Shown here: positions 1 to 14,300 of the stretch, one piece after another
How the letters are laid out: each line of letters starts with the position of its first letter
How positions within the stretch are numbered: the stretch's first letter is position 1
Origin: Hydractinia symbiolongicarpus
Lineage: Eukaryota > Cnidaria > Hydrozoa > Anthoathecata > Hydractiniidae
DNA length: 64,000 nt
NCBI RefSeq assembly: GCF_029227915.1
Contig: NC_079885.1
Span: forward strand, 3,906,001-3,970,000
Direction of reading: 5' to 3'
Position numbers and translations under genes: made by a program
The notes under the pieces: model-generated
Seen by the model: the letters and a program-made list of their open reading frames with translations, nothing else
Database searches by the model: none
What the model was told of the DNA's origin: nothing

Positions 1-286
1 TGTAATCGCTGAATTGCAGCAATCATGTCTAATTAAGAAGAATGTTATTTCTTGGAGTCCAATTGGCTCATTTATCACATTTATAAGGTCACAGTCCAGA
101 ATCACTTCAATTAAGTCCCACAGTCAATCGTTTCATTGTAAAAAGCGATACATCTTAGTATTATCGGAAAAAAATCACTAAATACATGTTGGTACGAATA
201 TGTGACGCAAACGTTGTAAGTCGAGCGGATTGAAATCGTTAGAAAGTCAATGAAATGTAGTTTTTTAAAATGTTTCTATTTCTTCA

Positions 287-2522
287 ACGCGCGCTAACGG
301 CTAGGATTGGTCCCACAGTAAAAAAATGACTTATTTTATGTAATTTTTTAAGTGAAGCGCTACCATAGGGCTGAGTGTAATCGCTGAATTCCAGCAATCA
401 TGTCATATTAAGAAGAATGTTATTCTTTGGGTCCAATTGTCTCACTTATCACATTTATGAGGTCAAAGTCCAAAATCTGTTCAATTAAGTCCCACAGTCA
501 ACCCTTTCACTGTTAAAAGCGATACAACCCAGTAGTACCAGAAAAATATCACTTAATACATGTTGGTACGAATATGTGACGCAACCGTTGTAACTCAAAC
601 GGACTGATACCGTTCGAAAATCATTGAAATATAGTTTTTGAAACTGCCTCTAATTCTTTAACGCGCCGTAACGGCCAGGATTGGTCCCACAGTAAGAAAT
701 GACATATTTATCTAAAATTTTAAATGAAGTACTACCACAGCGCCCAGTGAAATCGGTAAATTCCAGCAATCATGTCAAATTAAGAAGAATGTTATTTCTT
801 GGGTCCAATTGTCTCACTTATCACATTTATAAGGTCGCAGTCCAAAATCAGTTCAATTAAGTCCGACAGTCAATCGTTTCACTGTTAAAAGCGATACAAC
901 CTAGTATTACCAGAAAAATATCACTTAATACATGTTGGTACGAATATGTAACGCAACCGTTGTAACTCAAACGGACTGATACCGTTAGAAAGTCATTGAA
1001 ATGTAGTTTTTGAAGCTGCCTCTGTTTCTTCAACGCGCCGTAACGGCCAGGATTGGTCCCAAAGTAAGAAATGACATATTTATCTAAAATTTTAAATGAA
1101 GTACTACCACAGCGCCCAGTGAAATCGGTAAATTCCAGCAATCATGTCAAATTAAGAAGAATGTTATTTCTTGGGTCCAATTGTCTCACTTATCACATTT
1201 ATAAGGTCACAGTCCAAAATCAGTTCAATTAAGTCCCACAGTCAAACGTTTCACTTTTAAAAGCGATACAACCTAGTATTACCAGAAAAATATCACTTAA
1301 TACATGTTGGTACGAATATGTGACGCAACCGTTGTAACTCAAATGGACTGATACCGTTAGAAAGTCATTGAAATGTAGTTTTTGAAACTGCCCATGTTTC
1401 TTCAACGCGCGCTAACGGCTAGGATTGGTCCCACAGTAAAAAAATGACTTATTTTATGTAATTTTTTAAGTGAAGCGCTACCATAGGGCTGAGTGTAATC
1501 GCTGAATTCCAGCAATCATGTCATATTAAGAAGAATGTTATTCTTTGGGTCCAATTGTCTCACTTATCACATTTATGAGGTCAAAGTCCAAAATCTGTTC
1601 AATTAAGTCCCACAGTCAACCCTTTCACTGTTAAAAGCGATACAACCTAGTAGTACCAGAAAAATATCACTTAATACATGTTGGTACGAATATGTGACGC
1701 AACCGTTGTCACTCAAACGGACTGATACCGTTAGAAAATCATTGAAATATAGTTTTTGAAACTGCCTCTAATTCTTCAACGCGCCGTAACGGCCAGGATT
1801 GGTCCCACAGTAAGAAATGACATATTTATCTAAAATTTTAAATGAAGTACTACCACAGCGCCCAGTGAAATCGGTAAATTCCAGCAATCATGTCAAATTA
1901 AGAAGAATGTTATTTCTTGGGTCCAATTGTCTCACTTATCACATTTATAAGGTCGCAGTCCAAAATCAGTTCAATTAAGTCCGACAGTCAATCGTTTCAC
2001 TGTTAAAAGCGATACAACCTAGTATTACCAGAAAAATATCACTTAATACATGTTGGTACGAATATGTGACGCAACCGTTGTAACTCAAACGGACTGATAC
2101 CGTTAGAAAGTCATTGAAATGTAGTTTTTGAAACTGCCTCTGTTTCTTCAACGCGCCGTAACGGCCAGGATTGGTCCCAAAGTAAGAAATGACATATTTA
2201 TCTAAAATTTTAAATGAAGTACTACCACAGCGCCCAGTGAAATCGGTAAATTCCAGCAATCATGTCAAATTAAGAAGAATGTTATTTCTTTGGTCCAATT
2301 GTCTCACTTATCACATTTATAAGGTCACAGTCCAAAATCAGTTTAATTAAGTCCCACAGTCAAACGTTTCACTTTTAAAAGCGATACAACCTAGTATTAC
2401 CAGAAAAATATCACTTAATACATGTTGGTACGAATATGTGACGCAACCGTTGTAACTCAAATGGACTGATGCCGTTAGAAAGTCATTGAAATGTAGTTTT
2501 TGAAACTGCCCATGTTTCTCCA
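287..2522 (+). repeat. Trimer HOR, two copies of 1118 bp
   Basis: Positions 287-1404 and 1405-2522 are near-identical three-monomer units shifted by 1118 bp. Diagnostic matches include the CATAGGGCTGAGTGTAATCG junction at about 364 and 1482, and the GTCATATTAAGAAG variant shortly after each. The monomer that carries a 94-codon stop-free frame lies at 857-1141 and again at 1975-2259. Only a handful of base differences separate the copies, so the duplication is recent compared with the divergence between monomer types. A third copy of the same trimer starts at about 4013. Confidence 0.85.
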
Positions 2523-5500
2523 ACGCGCGCTAACGGCCAGGATTGGTCCCACAGTAAGAAATGACATATTTATCTAAATTTTTAAATGAAGTACTACCAC
2601 AGCGCCAAGTGAAATCGGTAAATTCCAGCAATCATGTCAAATTAAGAAGAATTTTATTTCTTGGGTCCATTTGGCTCACTTATCACATTTATAAGGTTAC
2701 ATTCCAAAGTTACTTGAAGTAAGTCCCAGAGTCAATCGTTTCACTGTTAAAAGTGATACAACTTAGTAATATCGGAAAAAAATCACTAAATACATGTTGG
2801 TACGAATATGTGAAGCAACCGTTTTAATTCAAGCGGATTGATACCGTTAGAAAGTCATTGAAATTTAGTTTTGAAAACTGTCTCTCTTTCTTTAGCGCGC
2901 GATAACGGCCAGGATTGGTCCCATAGTAAAAAATGACTTATTTTATATAAATTTTTAAATGAAGTGCTACCACAACGCCCAGTGTAATCGCTGAGTTCCG
3001 GCAATCATGTCAAATTAAGAAGAATGTTGTTCCTTGGAGTTCAATTGGCTTATTTATCACATTTATAAAGTCACAGTCCAGAATCACTTCAATTAAGTCC
3101 CACAGTCAATCGTTTCAATGTTAAAAGCGATACAACTTAGTAATATCGGAAACAAATCACTACATACATGTTGGTACGAACATGTGACGCAACTGTTGTA
3201 ACTCAAACGGATTGACACCGTTAGAAAGTCAATGAAATGTAGTTTTTGAAAATGTTTCTATTTCTTCATCGCGCGCTCACGGCTAGGTTTGGTCCCACAG
3301 TACAAAATGACTTATTTATCTAAACTTTTAAATAAAACGCTACCACAGCGCCCTGAGAATCGGTAAATTTCAGCAATCATGTCAAATTAAGAAGAATGTT
3401 ATTCCTTGGGTCCAGTTGTCTCATTTATCACATTTATGAGGTCAAAGTCCAAAATCAGTTCAATTAAGTCCCACAGTCAATCCTTTCACTGTTAAAAGCA
3501 ATGCAACCTAGTAATATCGGAAAAAAATCATTAAATACTTGTTGGTACGAATATGTGACGCAACCGTTGTAGTTAGAACGGACTGATACCGTTAGAAAGT
3601 CAATGAAATATAGTATTTAAAACTGTCTCTATTTCTTCAGTGTGCGCTAACGTCTAGGATTGGTCCCACAGTAAAAAATGTCTTATTTTATCTAAATTAT
3701 TAAGTGAAGCGCTACCATTGGGTCGAGTGTAATCGCTGAATTGCGGCAATCATGTCAAATTAAGAAGAATGTTATTCCTTGGGTTCAGTTGTCTCATTTA
3801 TCACATTTATGAGGTCAAAGTCCAAAATCAGTTCAATTAAGTCCCACAGTCAATCCTATCACTGTTAAAAGCAATGCAACCTAGTAATATCGGAAAAAAA
3901 TCATTAAGTACTTGTTGGTACGGATATGTGACGCAAACGTTGTAAGTCAAGCGGATTGAAATCGTTACAAAGTCAATGAAATGTAGTTTTTTAAAATGTT
4001 TCTATTTCTTCAACGCGCGCTAACGGCTAGGATTGGTCCCACAGTAAAAAAATGACTTATTTTATGTAATTTTTTAAGTGAAGCGCTACCATAGGGCTGA
4101 GTGTAATCGCTGAATTCCAGCAATCATGTCATATTAAGAAGAATGTTATTCCTTGGGTCCAATTGTCTCATTTATCACATTTATGAGGTCAAAGTCCAAA
4201 ATCTGTTCAATTAAGTCCCACAGTCAACCCTTTCACTGTTAAAAGCGATACAACCTAGTATTACCAGAAAAATATCACTTAATACATGTTGGTACGAATA
4301 TGTGACGCAACCGTTGTAACGCAAACGGACTAATACCGTTAGAAAATCATTGAAATATAGTTTTTGAAACTGCCTCTAATTCTTCAACGCGCCGTAACGG
4401 CCAGGATTGGTCCCACAGTAAGAAATGACATATTTATCTAAAATTTTAAATGAAGTACTACCACAGCGCCCAGTGAAATCGGTAAATTCCAGCAATCATG
4501 TCAAATTAAGAAGAATGTTATGTCTTGGGTCCAATTGTCTCACTTATCACATTTATAAGGTCGCAGTCCAAAATCAGTTCAATTAAGTCCCACAGTCAAT
4601 CGTTTCACTGTTAAAAGCGATACAACCTAGTATTACCAGAAAAATATCACTTAATACATGTTGGTACGAATATGTGACGCAACCGTTGTAACTCAAACGG
4701 ACTGATACCGTTAGAAATTCATTGAAATGTAGTTTTTGAAACTGCCTCTGTTTCTTCAACGCGCCGTAACGGCCAGGATTGGTCCCAAAGTAAGAAATGA
4801 CATATTTATCTAAAATTTTAAATGAAGTACTACCGCAGCGCCCAGTGAAATAGGTAAATTCCAGCAATCATGTCAAATTAAGAAGAATGTTATTTCTTAG
4901 GTCCAATTGTCTCACTTATCACATTTATAAGGTCACAGTCCAAAATCAGTTCAATTAAGTCCCACAGTCAATCGTTTCACTTTTAAAAGCGATACAACCT
5001 AGTATTACCAGAAAAATATCACTTAATACATGTTGGTACGAATATGTGACGCAACCGTTGTAACTCAAATGGACTGATACCGTTAGAAAGTCATTGAAAT
5101 GTAGTTTTTGAAACTGCCCATGTTTCTCCAACGCGCGCTAACGGCCAGGATTGGTCCCACAGTAAGAAATGACATATTTATCTAAATTTTTAAATGAAGT
5201 ACTACCACAGCGCCAAGTGAAATCGGTAAATTCCAGCAATCATGTCAAATTAAGAAGAATTTTATTTCTTGGGTCCATTTGGCTCACTTATCACATTTAT
5301 AAGGTTACATTCCAAAGTTACTTCAAGTAAGTCCCAGAGTCAATCGTTTCACTGTTAAAAGCGATACAACTTAGTAATATCGGAAAAATCACTAAATACA
5401 TGTTGGTACGAATATGTGAAGCAACCGTTGTAATTCAAGCGGATTGATACCTTTAGAAAGTCATTGAAATTTAGTTTTTAAAACTGTCTTTCTTTCTTTA

Positions 5501-6190
5501 GCGCGCGATAACGGCCAGGATTGGTCCCATAGTAAAAAATGACTTATTTTATATAAATTTTTAAATGAAGTGCTACCACAACGCCCAGTGTAATCGCTGA
5601 GTTCCGGCAATCATGTCAAATTAAGAAGAATGTTGTTCCTTGGAGTTCAATTGGCTCATTTATCACATTTATAAGGTCACAGTCCAGAATCACTTCAATT
5701 AAGTCCCACAGTCAATCGTTTCAATGTTAAAAGCGATACAACTTAGTAATATCGGAAACAAATCACTACATACATGTTGGTACGAACATGTGACGCAACT
5801 GTTGTAACTCAAACGGATTGACACCGTTAGAAAGTCAATGAAATGTAGTTTTTGAAAATGTTTCTATTTCTTCATCGCGCGCTCACGGCTAGGTTTGGTC
5901 CCACAGTACAAAATGACTTATTTATCTAAACTTTTAAATAAAACGCTACCACAGCGCCCTGAGAATTGGTAAATTTCAGCAATCATGTCAAATTAAGAAG
6001 AATGTTATTCCTTGGGTCCAGTTGTCTCATTTATCACATTTATGAGGTCAAAGTCCAAAATCAGTTCAATTAAGTCCCGCAGTCAATCATTTCACTGTTA
6101 AAAGCAATGCAACCTAGTAATATCGGAAAAAAATCATAAAGTACTTGTTGGTACGAATATGTGACGCAACCGTTGTAGTTAGAACGGACT
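1494..6190 (+). repeat. Heptamer HOR, 2608 bp period, about 1.8 copies
   Basis: Seven monomers at 1494-4101 are repeated from 4102 with a 2608 bp shift. For example 1494 matches 4102, 2610 matches 5218, and the CGCTCACGGCTAGGTTTGG variant near 3270 recurs near 5880. The match decays near 6190, where the following subtype changes. The unit contains the trimer of the preceding block plus four other monomers, so HORs are nested here. The first monomer of the window (1-375) is the same subtype as the one ending at 4101, so an earlier copy probably extends beyond the left edge. Confidence 0.8.
3167..3184 (+). other. Example of the conserved 18 bp dyad in the monomer
   Basis: CATGTTGGTACGAACATG is palindromic at eight of its nine base pairs, centred on GTAC with one G:G mismatch. 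The same block occurs once in nearly every monomer. Most have GAATATG in place of GAACATG, which weakens the right half. It lies in the best preserved part of the monomer and is followed by GTGACGCAAC. A protein-binding site or a structural signal is possible, but no known binding protein is implied. It does not match the CENP-B box of mammals. Confidence 0.5.
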
Positions 6191-9100
6191 GATACCGTTA
6201 GAAAGTCAATGAAATGTAGTTTTTATAACTGTTTCTCTTTCTTCAGCGCGTGCTAACGGCTAGGATTGTTCCCACAGTACAAAATGACTTATTTATCTAA
6301 ACTTTTATATAAAGCGCTACCACAGCGCCCTGTGAAATCGGTAAATTCCAGCAATCATGTCAAATTAAGAAGAATGTTATTTCTTGGGTCCAATTGTCTC
6401 ACTTATCACAATTATAAGGTCACAGTCCAAAATCAGTTCAATTAAGTCCCACAGTCAATCATTTCACTGTTAAAAGCGATACAACTTAGAAATAACGGAA
6501 AAAAGCACTAAACACATGTTGGTACGAATATGTGACGCAACCGTTGTAACTCAAGCGCATTGATACAGTTAGAAAGTCATTGAAATGTAGTTTTTAAAAC
6601 TGTCTCTATTTCTTTAGCGCGCGATAGCGGCTAGGATTGGTCCCACAGTAAAAAATGACTTATTTCATATAAATTTTTAATTAAAGTGCTACCACAACGC
6701 CCAGTGTAATCGCTGAGTTCTGGCAATCATGTTAAATTAGGAAGAATGTTATTCCTTGGAGTTCAATTGGCTCATTTATCACATTTAGGAGGTCAAAGTC
6801 CAGAATCACTTTAATTAAGTCCCACAGTCAATCGTTTCACTGTTAAAAGCGATACAACTTAGTAATATCGGAAAAAAATCACTAAGTACATGTTGGTACG
6901 AATACGTGACGCAACTGTTTTAACTCAAACGGATTGACACCGTTAGAAAGTCACTGAAATGTATTTTCTGAAAATGTTTCTATTTCTTCACCGCGTGCTA
7001 ACGGCTAGGATTGTTCCCACAGTACAAAATGACTTATTTATCTAAACTTTTATATAAAGCGCTACCACAGCGCCCTGTGAAATCGGTAAATTCCAGCAAT
7101 CATGTCAAATTAAGAAGAATGTTATTTCTTGGGTCCAATTGTCTCACTTATCACAATTATAAGGTCACAGTCCAAAATCAGTTCAATTAAGTCCCACAGT
7201 CAATCATTTCACTGTTAAAAGCGATACAACTTAGAAATAACGGAAAAAAATCACTAAATACATGTTGGTACGAATATGTGACGCAACCGTTGTAACTCAA
7301 GCGCATTGATACAGTTAGAAAGTCATTGAAATGTAGTTTCTAAAACTGTCTCTATTTCTTTAGCGCGCGATAGCGGCTAGGATTGGTCCCACAGTAAAAA
7401 ATGACTTATTTCATATAAATTTTTAATTGAAGTGCTACCACAACGCCCAGTGTCATCGCTGAGTTCCGGCAATCATGTCAAATTAAGAAGAATGTTATTC
7501 CTTGGAGTTCAATTGGCTCATTTATCACATTTAGGAGGTCAAAGTCCAGAATCACTTTAATTAAGTCCCACAGTCAATCTTTTCACTGTTAAAAGCGATA
7601 CAACTTAGTAATATCGGAAAAAAATCACTAAGTACATGTTGGTACGAATACGTGACGCAACTGTTTTAACTCAAACGGATTGACACCGTTAGAAAATCAC
7701 TGAAATGTAGTTTCTGAAAATGTTTCTATTTCTTCACCGCGTGCTAACGGCTAGGATTGTTCCCACAGTACAAAATGACTTATTTATCTAAACTTTTATA
7801 TAAAGCGCTACCACAGCGCCCTGTGAAATCGGTAAATTCCAGCAATCATGTCAAATTAAGAAGAATGTTATTTCTTGGGTCCAATTGTCTCACTTATCAC
7901 AATTATAAGGTCACAGTCCAAAATCAGTTCAATTAAGTCCCACAGTCAATCGTTTCACTGTTAAAAGCGATACAACCTAGTATTACCAGAAAAATATCAC
8001 TAAATACATGTTGGTACGAATATGTGACGAAACCACTGTAACTCAAACGGACTGATACCGTTAGAAAGTCATTGAAATGTAGTTTGTGAAACTGCCTCTA
8101 TTTTTTAAACGCGCGCTACCGGCCAGGATTGGTTCCACAGTAAAAAAAGACTTATTCATCTAAAATTTTTAATGAAGCGCTCCAAACAGCGACCAGTGTA
8201 ATAGCTGAGTTCCGGCAATCATGCGAAATTAAAAAAAATGTTATTTCTTGGGGTCCATTTGGCTCACTTATCACATTTATAAGGTCACAGTCCAAAGTTA
8301 CTTCAATTTAGTCCCAGAGTCAATCGTTTCACTGTTAAAAGCGATACAACTTAGAAATAACGGAAAAAAATCACTAAACACATGTTGGTACGAATATGTG
8401 ACGCAACCGTTGTAACTCAAGCGCATTGATACAGTTAGAAAGTCATTGAAATGTAGTTTTTAAAACTGTCTCTATTTCTTTAGCGCGCGATAGCGGCTAG
8501 GATTGGTCCCACAGTAAAAAATGACTTATTTCATATAAATTTTTAATTGAAGTGCTACCACAACGCCCAGTGTAATCGCTGAGTTCCGGCAATCATGTCA
8601 AATTAAAAAGAATGTTATTCCTTGGAGTTCAATTGGCTCATTTATCACATTTAGGAGGTCAAAGTCCAGAAGCACTTTAATTAAGCCCCACAGTCAATCG
8701 TTTCACTGTTAAAAGCGATACAACTTAGTAATATCGGAAAAAAATCACTAAGTACATGTTGGTACGAATACGTGACGCAACTGTTGTAACTCAAACGGAT
8801 TGACACCGTTAGAAAGTCAATGAAATGTAGTTTCTGAAAATGTTTCTATTTCTTTAGCGCGTGCTAACGGCTAGGATTGTTCCCACAGTACAAAATGACT
8901 TATTTATCTAAACTTTTATATAAAGCGCTACCACAGCGCCCTGTGAAATCGGTAAATTCCAGCAATCATGTCAAATTAAGAAGAATGTTATTTCTTTGGT
9001 CCAATTGTCTCACCTATCACATTTATAAGATCACAGTCCAAAATCAGTTCAATTAAGTCCCACAGTCAATCGTTTCACTGTTAAAAGCGATACAACCTAG

Positions 9101-9700
9101 TATTACCAGAAAAATATCACTAAATACATGTTGGTACGAATATGTGACGAAACCACTGTAACTCAAACGGACTGATACCGTTAGAAAGTCATTGAAATGT
9201 AGTTTGTGAAACTGCCTCTATTTCTTCAACGCGCGCTACCGGCCAGGATTGGTTCCACAGTAAAAAAAGACTTATTTATCTAAATTTTTTAATGAAGCGC
9301 TCCAAACAGCGACCAGTGTAATAGCTGAGTTCCGGCAATCATGCCAAATTAAAAAGAATGTTATTTCTTGGGGTCCATTTTGCTCACTTATCACATTTAT
9401 AAGGTCACAGTCCAAAGTTACTTCAATTAAGTCCCAGAGTCAATCGTTTCACTGTTAAAAGCGATACAACTTAGAAATAACGGAAAAAAATCACTAAACA
9501 CATGTTGGTACGAATATGTGACGCAACCGTTGTAACTCAAGCGCATTGATACAGTTAGAAAGTCATTGAAATGTAGTTTTTAAAACTGTCTCTATTTCTT
9601 TAGCGCGCAATAACGGCTAGGATTGGTCCCACAGTAAGAAACGACTTATTTATCTAAATTTTTAAATGAAGTGCTACCACAACGCCCAGTGTAATCGCTG
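6190..9700 (+). repeat. Mixed dimer/trimer HOR zone (~746 and ~1119 bp)
   Basis: The variant GCGTGCTAACGGCTAGGATT with following TTCCCACAGTAC occurs at 6248, 6993, 7739 and 8859. The shifts are 745, 746 and 1120 bp, that is two, two and three monomers. A subtype with AAGCGCTCCAAACAGCGACC in its tail appears near 8176 and 9295, in the units where the spacing is three monomers. The zone therefore records interchange between a dimer and a trimer periodicity. Nothing other than satellite is present. Confidence 0.75.
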
Positions 9701-9840
9701 AGTTGCGGCAATCATGTCAAATTAAGAAGAATGTTGTTCCTTGGAGTTCAATTGGCTCATTTATCACATTTATAAGGTCACAGTCCAGAATCACTTCAAT
9801 TAAGTCCCACAGTCAATCGTTTCACTGTTAAAAGCGATAC

Positions 9841-12800
9841 AACTTACTAATATCGGAAACAAAACACTAAATACATGTTGGTACGAACATGTGACGCAAC
9901 TGTTGTAACTCAAACGGATTGACACCGTTAGAAAGTCAATGAAATGTAGTTTTTGAAAATGTTTCTATTTCTTCAACGCGCTCTCACGGCTAGGTTTGGT
10001 CCGACAGTACAAAATGACTTATTTATCTAAACTTTTAAATAAAACGCTACCACAACGCCCAGCGAACCGGTAAATTCCAGCAATCATGTCAAATTAAGAA
10101 GAATGTTATTCCTTGGGTCCAGTTGTCTCATTTATCACATTTATGAGGTCAAAGTCCAAAATCAGTTCAATTAAGTCCCACAGTCAATCCTTTCACTTTT
10201 AAAAGCAATGCAACCTAGTAATATCGGAAAAAATCATTAAGTACTTGTTGGTACGATTATGTGACGCAACAGTTGTAACTCAAACGGATTTATACCGCCA
10301 GAAAGCCAATAAAATGTAGTCTTTGAAACTGTTCCTATTTATTCAGCGCGTGCTAACGGCCAGGATTGGTCCCACAGTAAGAAATGACATATTTATCTAA
10401 ATTTTAAAATGAAGTACTACCACAGCACCAAGTGAAATCGGTAAATTCCAGCAATCATATCAAATTAAGAAGAATTTTATTTCTTGGGTCCATTTGGCTC
10501 ACTTATCACATTTATAAGGTCACAGTCCAACGTTACTTTAAGTAAGTCCAAGAGTCAATCGTTTCACTGTTAAAAGCGATACAACTTAGTAATATCGGAA
10601 AAAATCACTAAATACATGTTGGTACGAATACGTGACGCAACCGTTGTAATTCAAGCGGATTGATACCGTTAGAAAGTCATTGAAATTTAGTTTTTAAAAC
10701 TGTCTCTATATCTTTAGCGCGCGATAACGGCCAGGATTGGTCCCATAGTAAAGAATGACTTATTTTATATAAATCTTTAAATGAAGTGCTACCACAACGG
10801 CCAGTGTAATCGCTGAGTTCCGGCAATCATCTCAAATTAAGAAGAATGTTATTCCTTGGAGTTCAATTGGCTCATTTATCACATTTATAAGGTCACAGTC
10901 CAAAATCAGTTCAATTAAGTGCCACAGTCAATCGTTTCACTGTTAAAAGCGATACAACTTACTAATATCGGAAAAAAATCACTAAATACATGTTGGTACG
11001 AGTATGTGACGCAACCGTTGTAATTAAAACGGACTGATACCGTTAGAAAGTCAATGAAATGTAGTTTTTAAAGCTTCTCTCTTACTTCAGCGCGCGCTAA
11101 CGGCTAGGATTGGTCCAACCGTAAAAAATAACTTATTTATCTTAATTTTTAATTGAAGCGCTACCACAGCGCCCAGTGAAATCGGTAAATTCCAGCAATC
11201 ATGTCAAGGTAAGAAGAATGTTATTTCTTGGGTCCAATTGTCTCACTTATCACATTTATAAGATCACAGTCCCAAATAATTTCAATTAAGTCCCACAGTC
11301 AATCGTTTTACTGTTAAAAGCGATGCAACCTAGTAATATCCGAATACAATCGCTAAATACATGTTGGTACGAATATGTGACGCAACCGTTGTAACTCAAA
11401 CGGATTTATACCGCCAGAAAGTCAATAAAATGTAGTCTTTGAAACTGTTCCTATTTATTCAGCGCGTGCTAACGGCCAGGATTGGTCCCACAGTAAGAAA
11501 TGACATATTTATCTAAATTTTTAAATGAAGTACTACCACAGCGCCCAGCGAATCGGTAAATTCCAGTAATCATGTCAAATTAAGAAGAATGTTATTCCTT
11601 GGGTCCAGTTGTCTCATTTATCACATTTACGAGGTCAAAGTCCAAAATCAGTTCAATTAAGTCCCACAGTCAATCCTTTCACTGTTAAAAGCAATGAATC
11701 CTAGTAATATCGGAAAAAAATCATTCAGTACTTGTTGGAACGAATATGTGACGCAACCGTTGTAGTTTGAACGGACTGATACCGTTAGAAAGTCAATGAA
11801 ATTTAGTATTTAAAACTGTCTCTATTTCTTCAGTGTGCGCTAACGTTTAGGATTAGTCCCACAGTAAAAAATGTCTTATTTTATCTAAATTATTAAGTGA
11901 AGCGCTACCATTGGGCCGAGTGTAATCGTTGAATTGCAGCAATCATGTCAAATTAAGAAGAATTTTATTTCTTGGGTCCATTTGCCTTACTTATCACATT
12001 TATAAGGTCACAGTCCAAAGTTACTTCAAGTAAGTCCCAGAGTCAATCGTTTCACTGTTAAAAGCGATACAACTTACTAATATCGGAAACAAAACACTAA
12101 ATACATGTTGGTACGAACATGTGACGCAACTGTTGTAACTCAAACGGATTGACACCGTTAGAAAGTCAATGAAATGTAGTTTTTGAAAATGTTTCTATTT
12201 CTTCAACGCGCTCTCACGGCTAGGTTTGGTCCGACAGTACAAAATGACTTATTTATCTAAACTTTTAAATAAAACGCTACCACAACGCCCAGCGAATCGG
12301 TAAATTCCAGCAATCATGTCAAATTAAGAAGAATGTTATTCCTTGGGTCCAGTTGTCTCATTTATCACATTTATGAGGTCAAAGTCCAAAATCAGTTCAA
12401 TTAAGTCCCACAGTCAATCCTTTCACTTTTAAAAGCAATGCAACCTAGTAATATCGGAAAAAAATCATTAAGTACTTGTTGGTACGATTATGTGACGCAA
12501 CAGTTGTAACTCAAACGGATTTATACCGCCAGAAAGCCAATAAAATGTAGTCTTTGAAACTGTTCCTATTTATTCAGCGCGTGCTAACGGCCAGGATTGG
12601 TCCCACAGTAAGAAATGACATATTTATCTAAATTTTAAAATGAAGTACTACCACAGCACCAAGTGAAATCGGTAAATTCCAGCAATCATATCAAATTAAG
12701 AAGAATTTTATTTCTTGGGTCCATTTGGCTCACTTATGACATTTATAAGGTCACAGTCCAACGTTACTTTAAGTAAGTCCAAGAGTCAATCGTTTCACTG

Positions 12801-14300
12801 TTAAAAGCGATACAACTTAGTAATATCGGAAAAAATCACTAAATACATGTTGGTACGAATACGTGACGCAACCGTTGTAATTCAAGCGGATTGATACCGT
12901 TAGAAAGTCATTGAAATTTAGTTTTTAAAACTGTCTCTATATCTTTAGCGCGCGATAACGGCCAGGATTGGTCCCATAGTAAAAAATGACTTATTTTATT
13001 TAAATCTTTAAATGAAGTGCTACCACAACGGCCAGTGTAATCGCTGAGTTCCGGCAATCATCTCAAATTAAGAAGAATGTTATTCCTTGGAGTTCAATTG
13101 GCTCATTTATCACATTTATAAGGTCACAGTCCAAAATCAGTTCAATTAAGTGCCACAGTCAATCGTTTCACTGTTAAAAGCGATACAACTTACTAATATC
13201 GGAAAAAAATCACTAAATACATGTTGGTACGAGTATGTGACGCAACCGTTGTAATTAAAACGGACTGATACCGTTAGAAAGTCAATGAAATGTAGTTTTT
13301 AAAGCTTCTCTCTTACTTCAGCGCGCGCTAACGGCTAGGATTGGTCCAACCGTAAAAAATAACTTATTTATCTTAATTTTTAATTGAAGCGCTACCACAG
13401 CGCCCAGTGAAATCGGTAAATTCCAGCAATCATGTCAAGGTAAGAAGAATGTTATTTCTTGGGTCCAATTGTCTCACTTATCACATTTATAAGATCACAG
13501 TCCCAAATAATTTCAATTAAGTCCCACAGTCAATCGTTTTACTGTTAAAAGCGATGCAACCTAGTAATATCCGAATACAATCGCTAAATACATGTTGGTA
13601 CGAATATGTGACGCAACCGTTGTAACTCAAACGGATTTATACCGCCAGAAAGTCAATAGAATGTAGTCTTTGAAACTTTTCCTATTTATTCAGCGCGTGC
13701 TAACGGCCAGGATTGGTCCCACAGTAAGAAATGACATATTTATCTAAATTTTTAAATGAAGTACTACCACAGCGCCCAGCGAATCGGTAAATTCCAGTAA
13801 TCATGTCAAATTAAGAAGAATGTTATTCCTTGGGTCCAGTTGTCTCATTTATCACATTTACGAGGTCAAAGTCCAAAATCAGTTCAATTAAGTCCCACAG
13901 TCAATCCTTTCACTGTTAAAAGCAATGAATCCTAGTAATATCGGAAAAAAATCATTCAGTACTTGTTGGAACGAATATGTGACGCAACCGTTGTAGTTTG
14001 AACGGACTGATACCGTTAGAAAGTCAATGAAATTTAGTATTTAAAACTGTCTCTATTTCTTCAGTGTGCGCTAACGTTTAGGATTAGTCCCACAGTAAAA
14101 AATGTCTTATTTTATCTAAATTATTAAGTGAAGCGCTACCATTGGGCCGAGTGTAATCGTTGAATTGCAGCAATCATGTCAAATTAGGAAGAATTTTATT
14201 TCTTGGGTCCATTTGCCTTACTTATCACATTTATAAGGTCACAGTCCAAAGTTACTTCAAGTAAGTCCCAGAGTCAATCGTTTCACTGTTAAAAGCGATA
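9841..14300 (+). repeat. Hexamer HOR, two near-identical 2230 bp copies
   Basis: Positions 9841-12070 and 12071-14300 are tandem copies of a six-monomer unit. The rare variant AACTTACTAATATCGGAAAC starts each copy. Other rare variants are shared at the same offset, including CGCTCTCACGGCTAGGTTTG near 9988 and 12218 and GTACTTGTTGGAACGAATAT near 11729 and 13959. I see only scattered substitutions between the two copies, so this is among the youngest duplications in the left arm. The second copy ends about 190 bp before the Helitron-like insert. Confidence 0.85.

Noticed and set aside
857-1141. 94-codon open frame on the minus strand, repeated in other monomers
   Set aside because: It lies wholly inside the satellite monomer, recurs only where one subtype was amplified, is broken in sister copies, and has no recognisable domain, signal or gene context.
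3167-3184. Mammalian CENP-B box in the monomer
   Set aside because: No TTCG...CGGGA-type 17 bp match was found. The conserved dyad is a different sequence.
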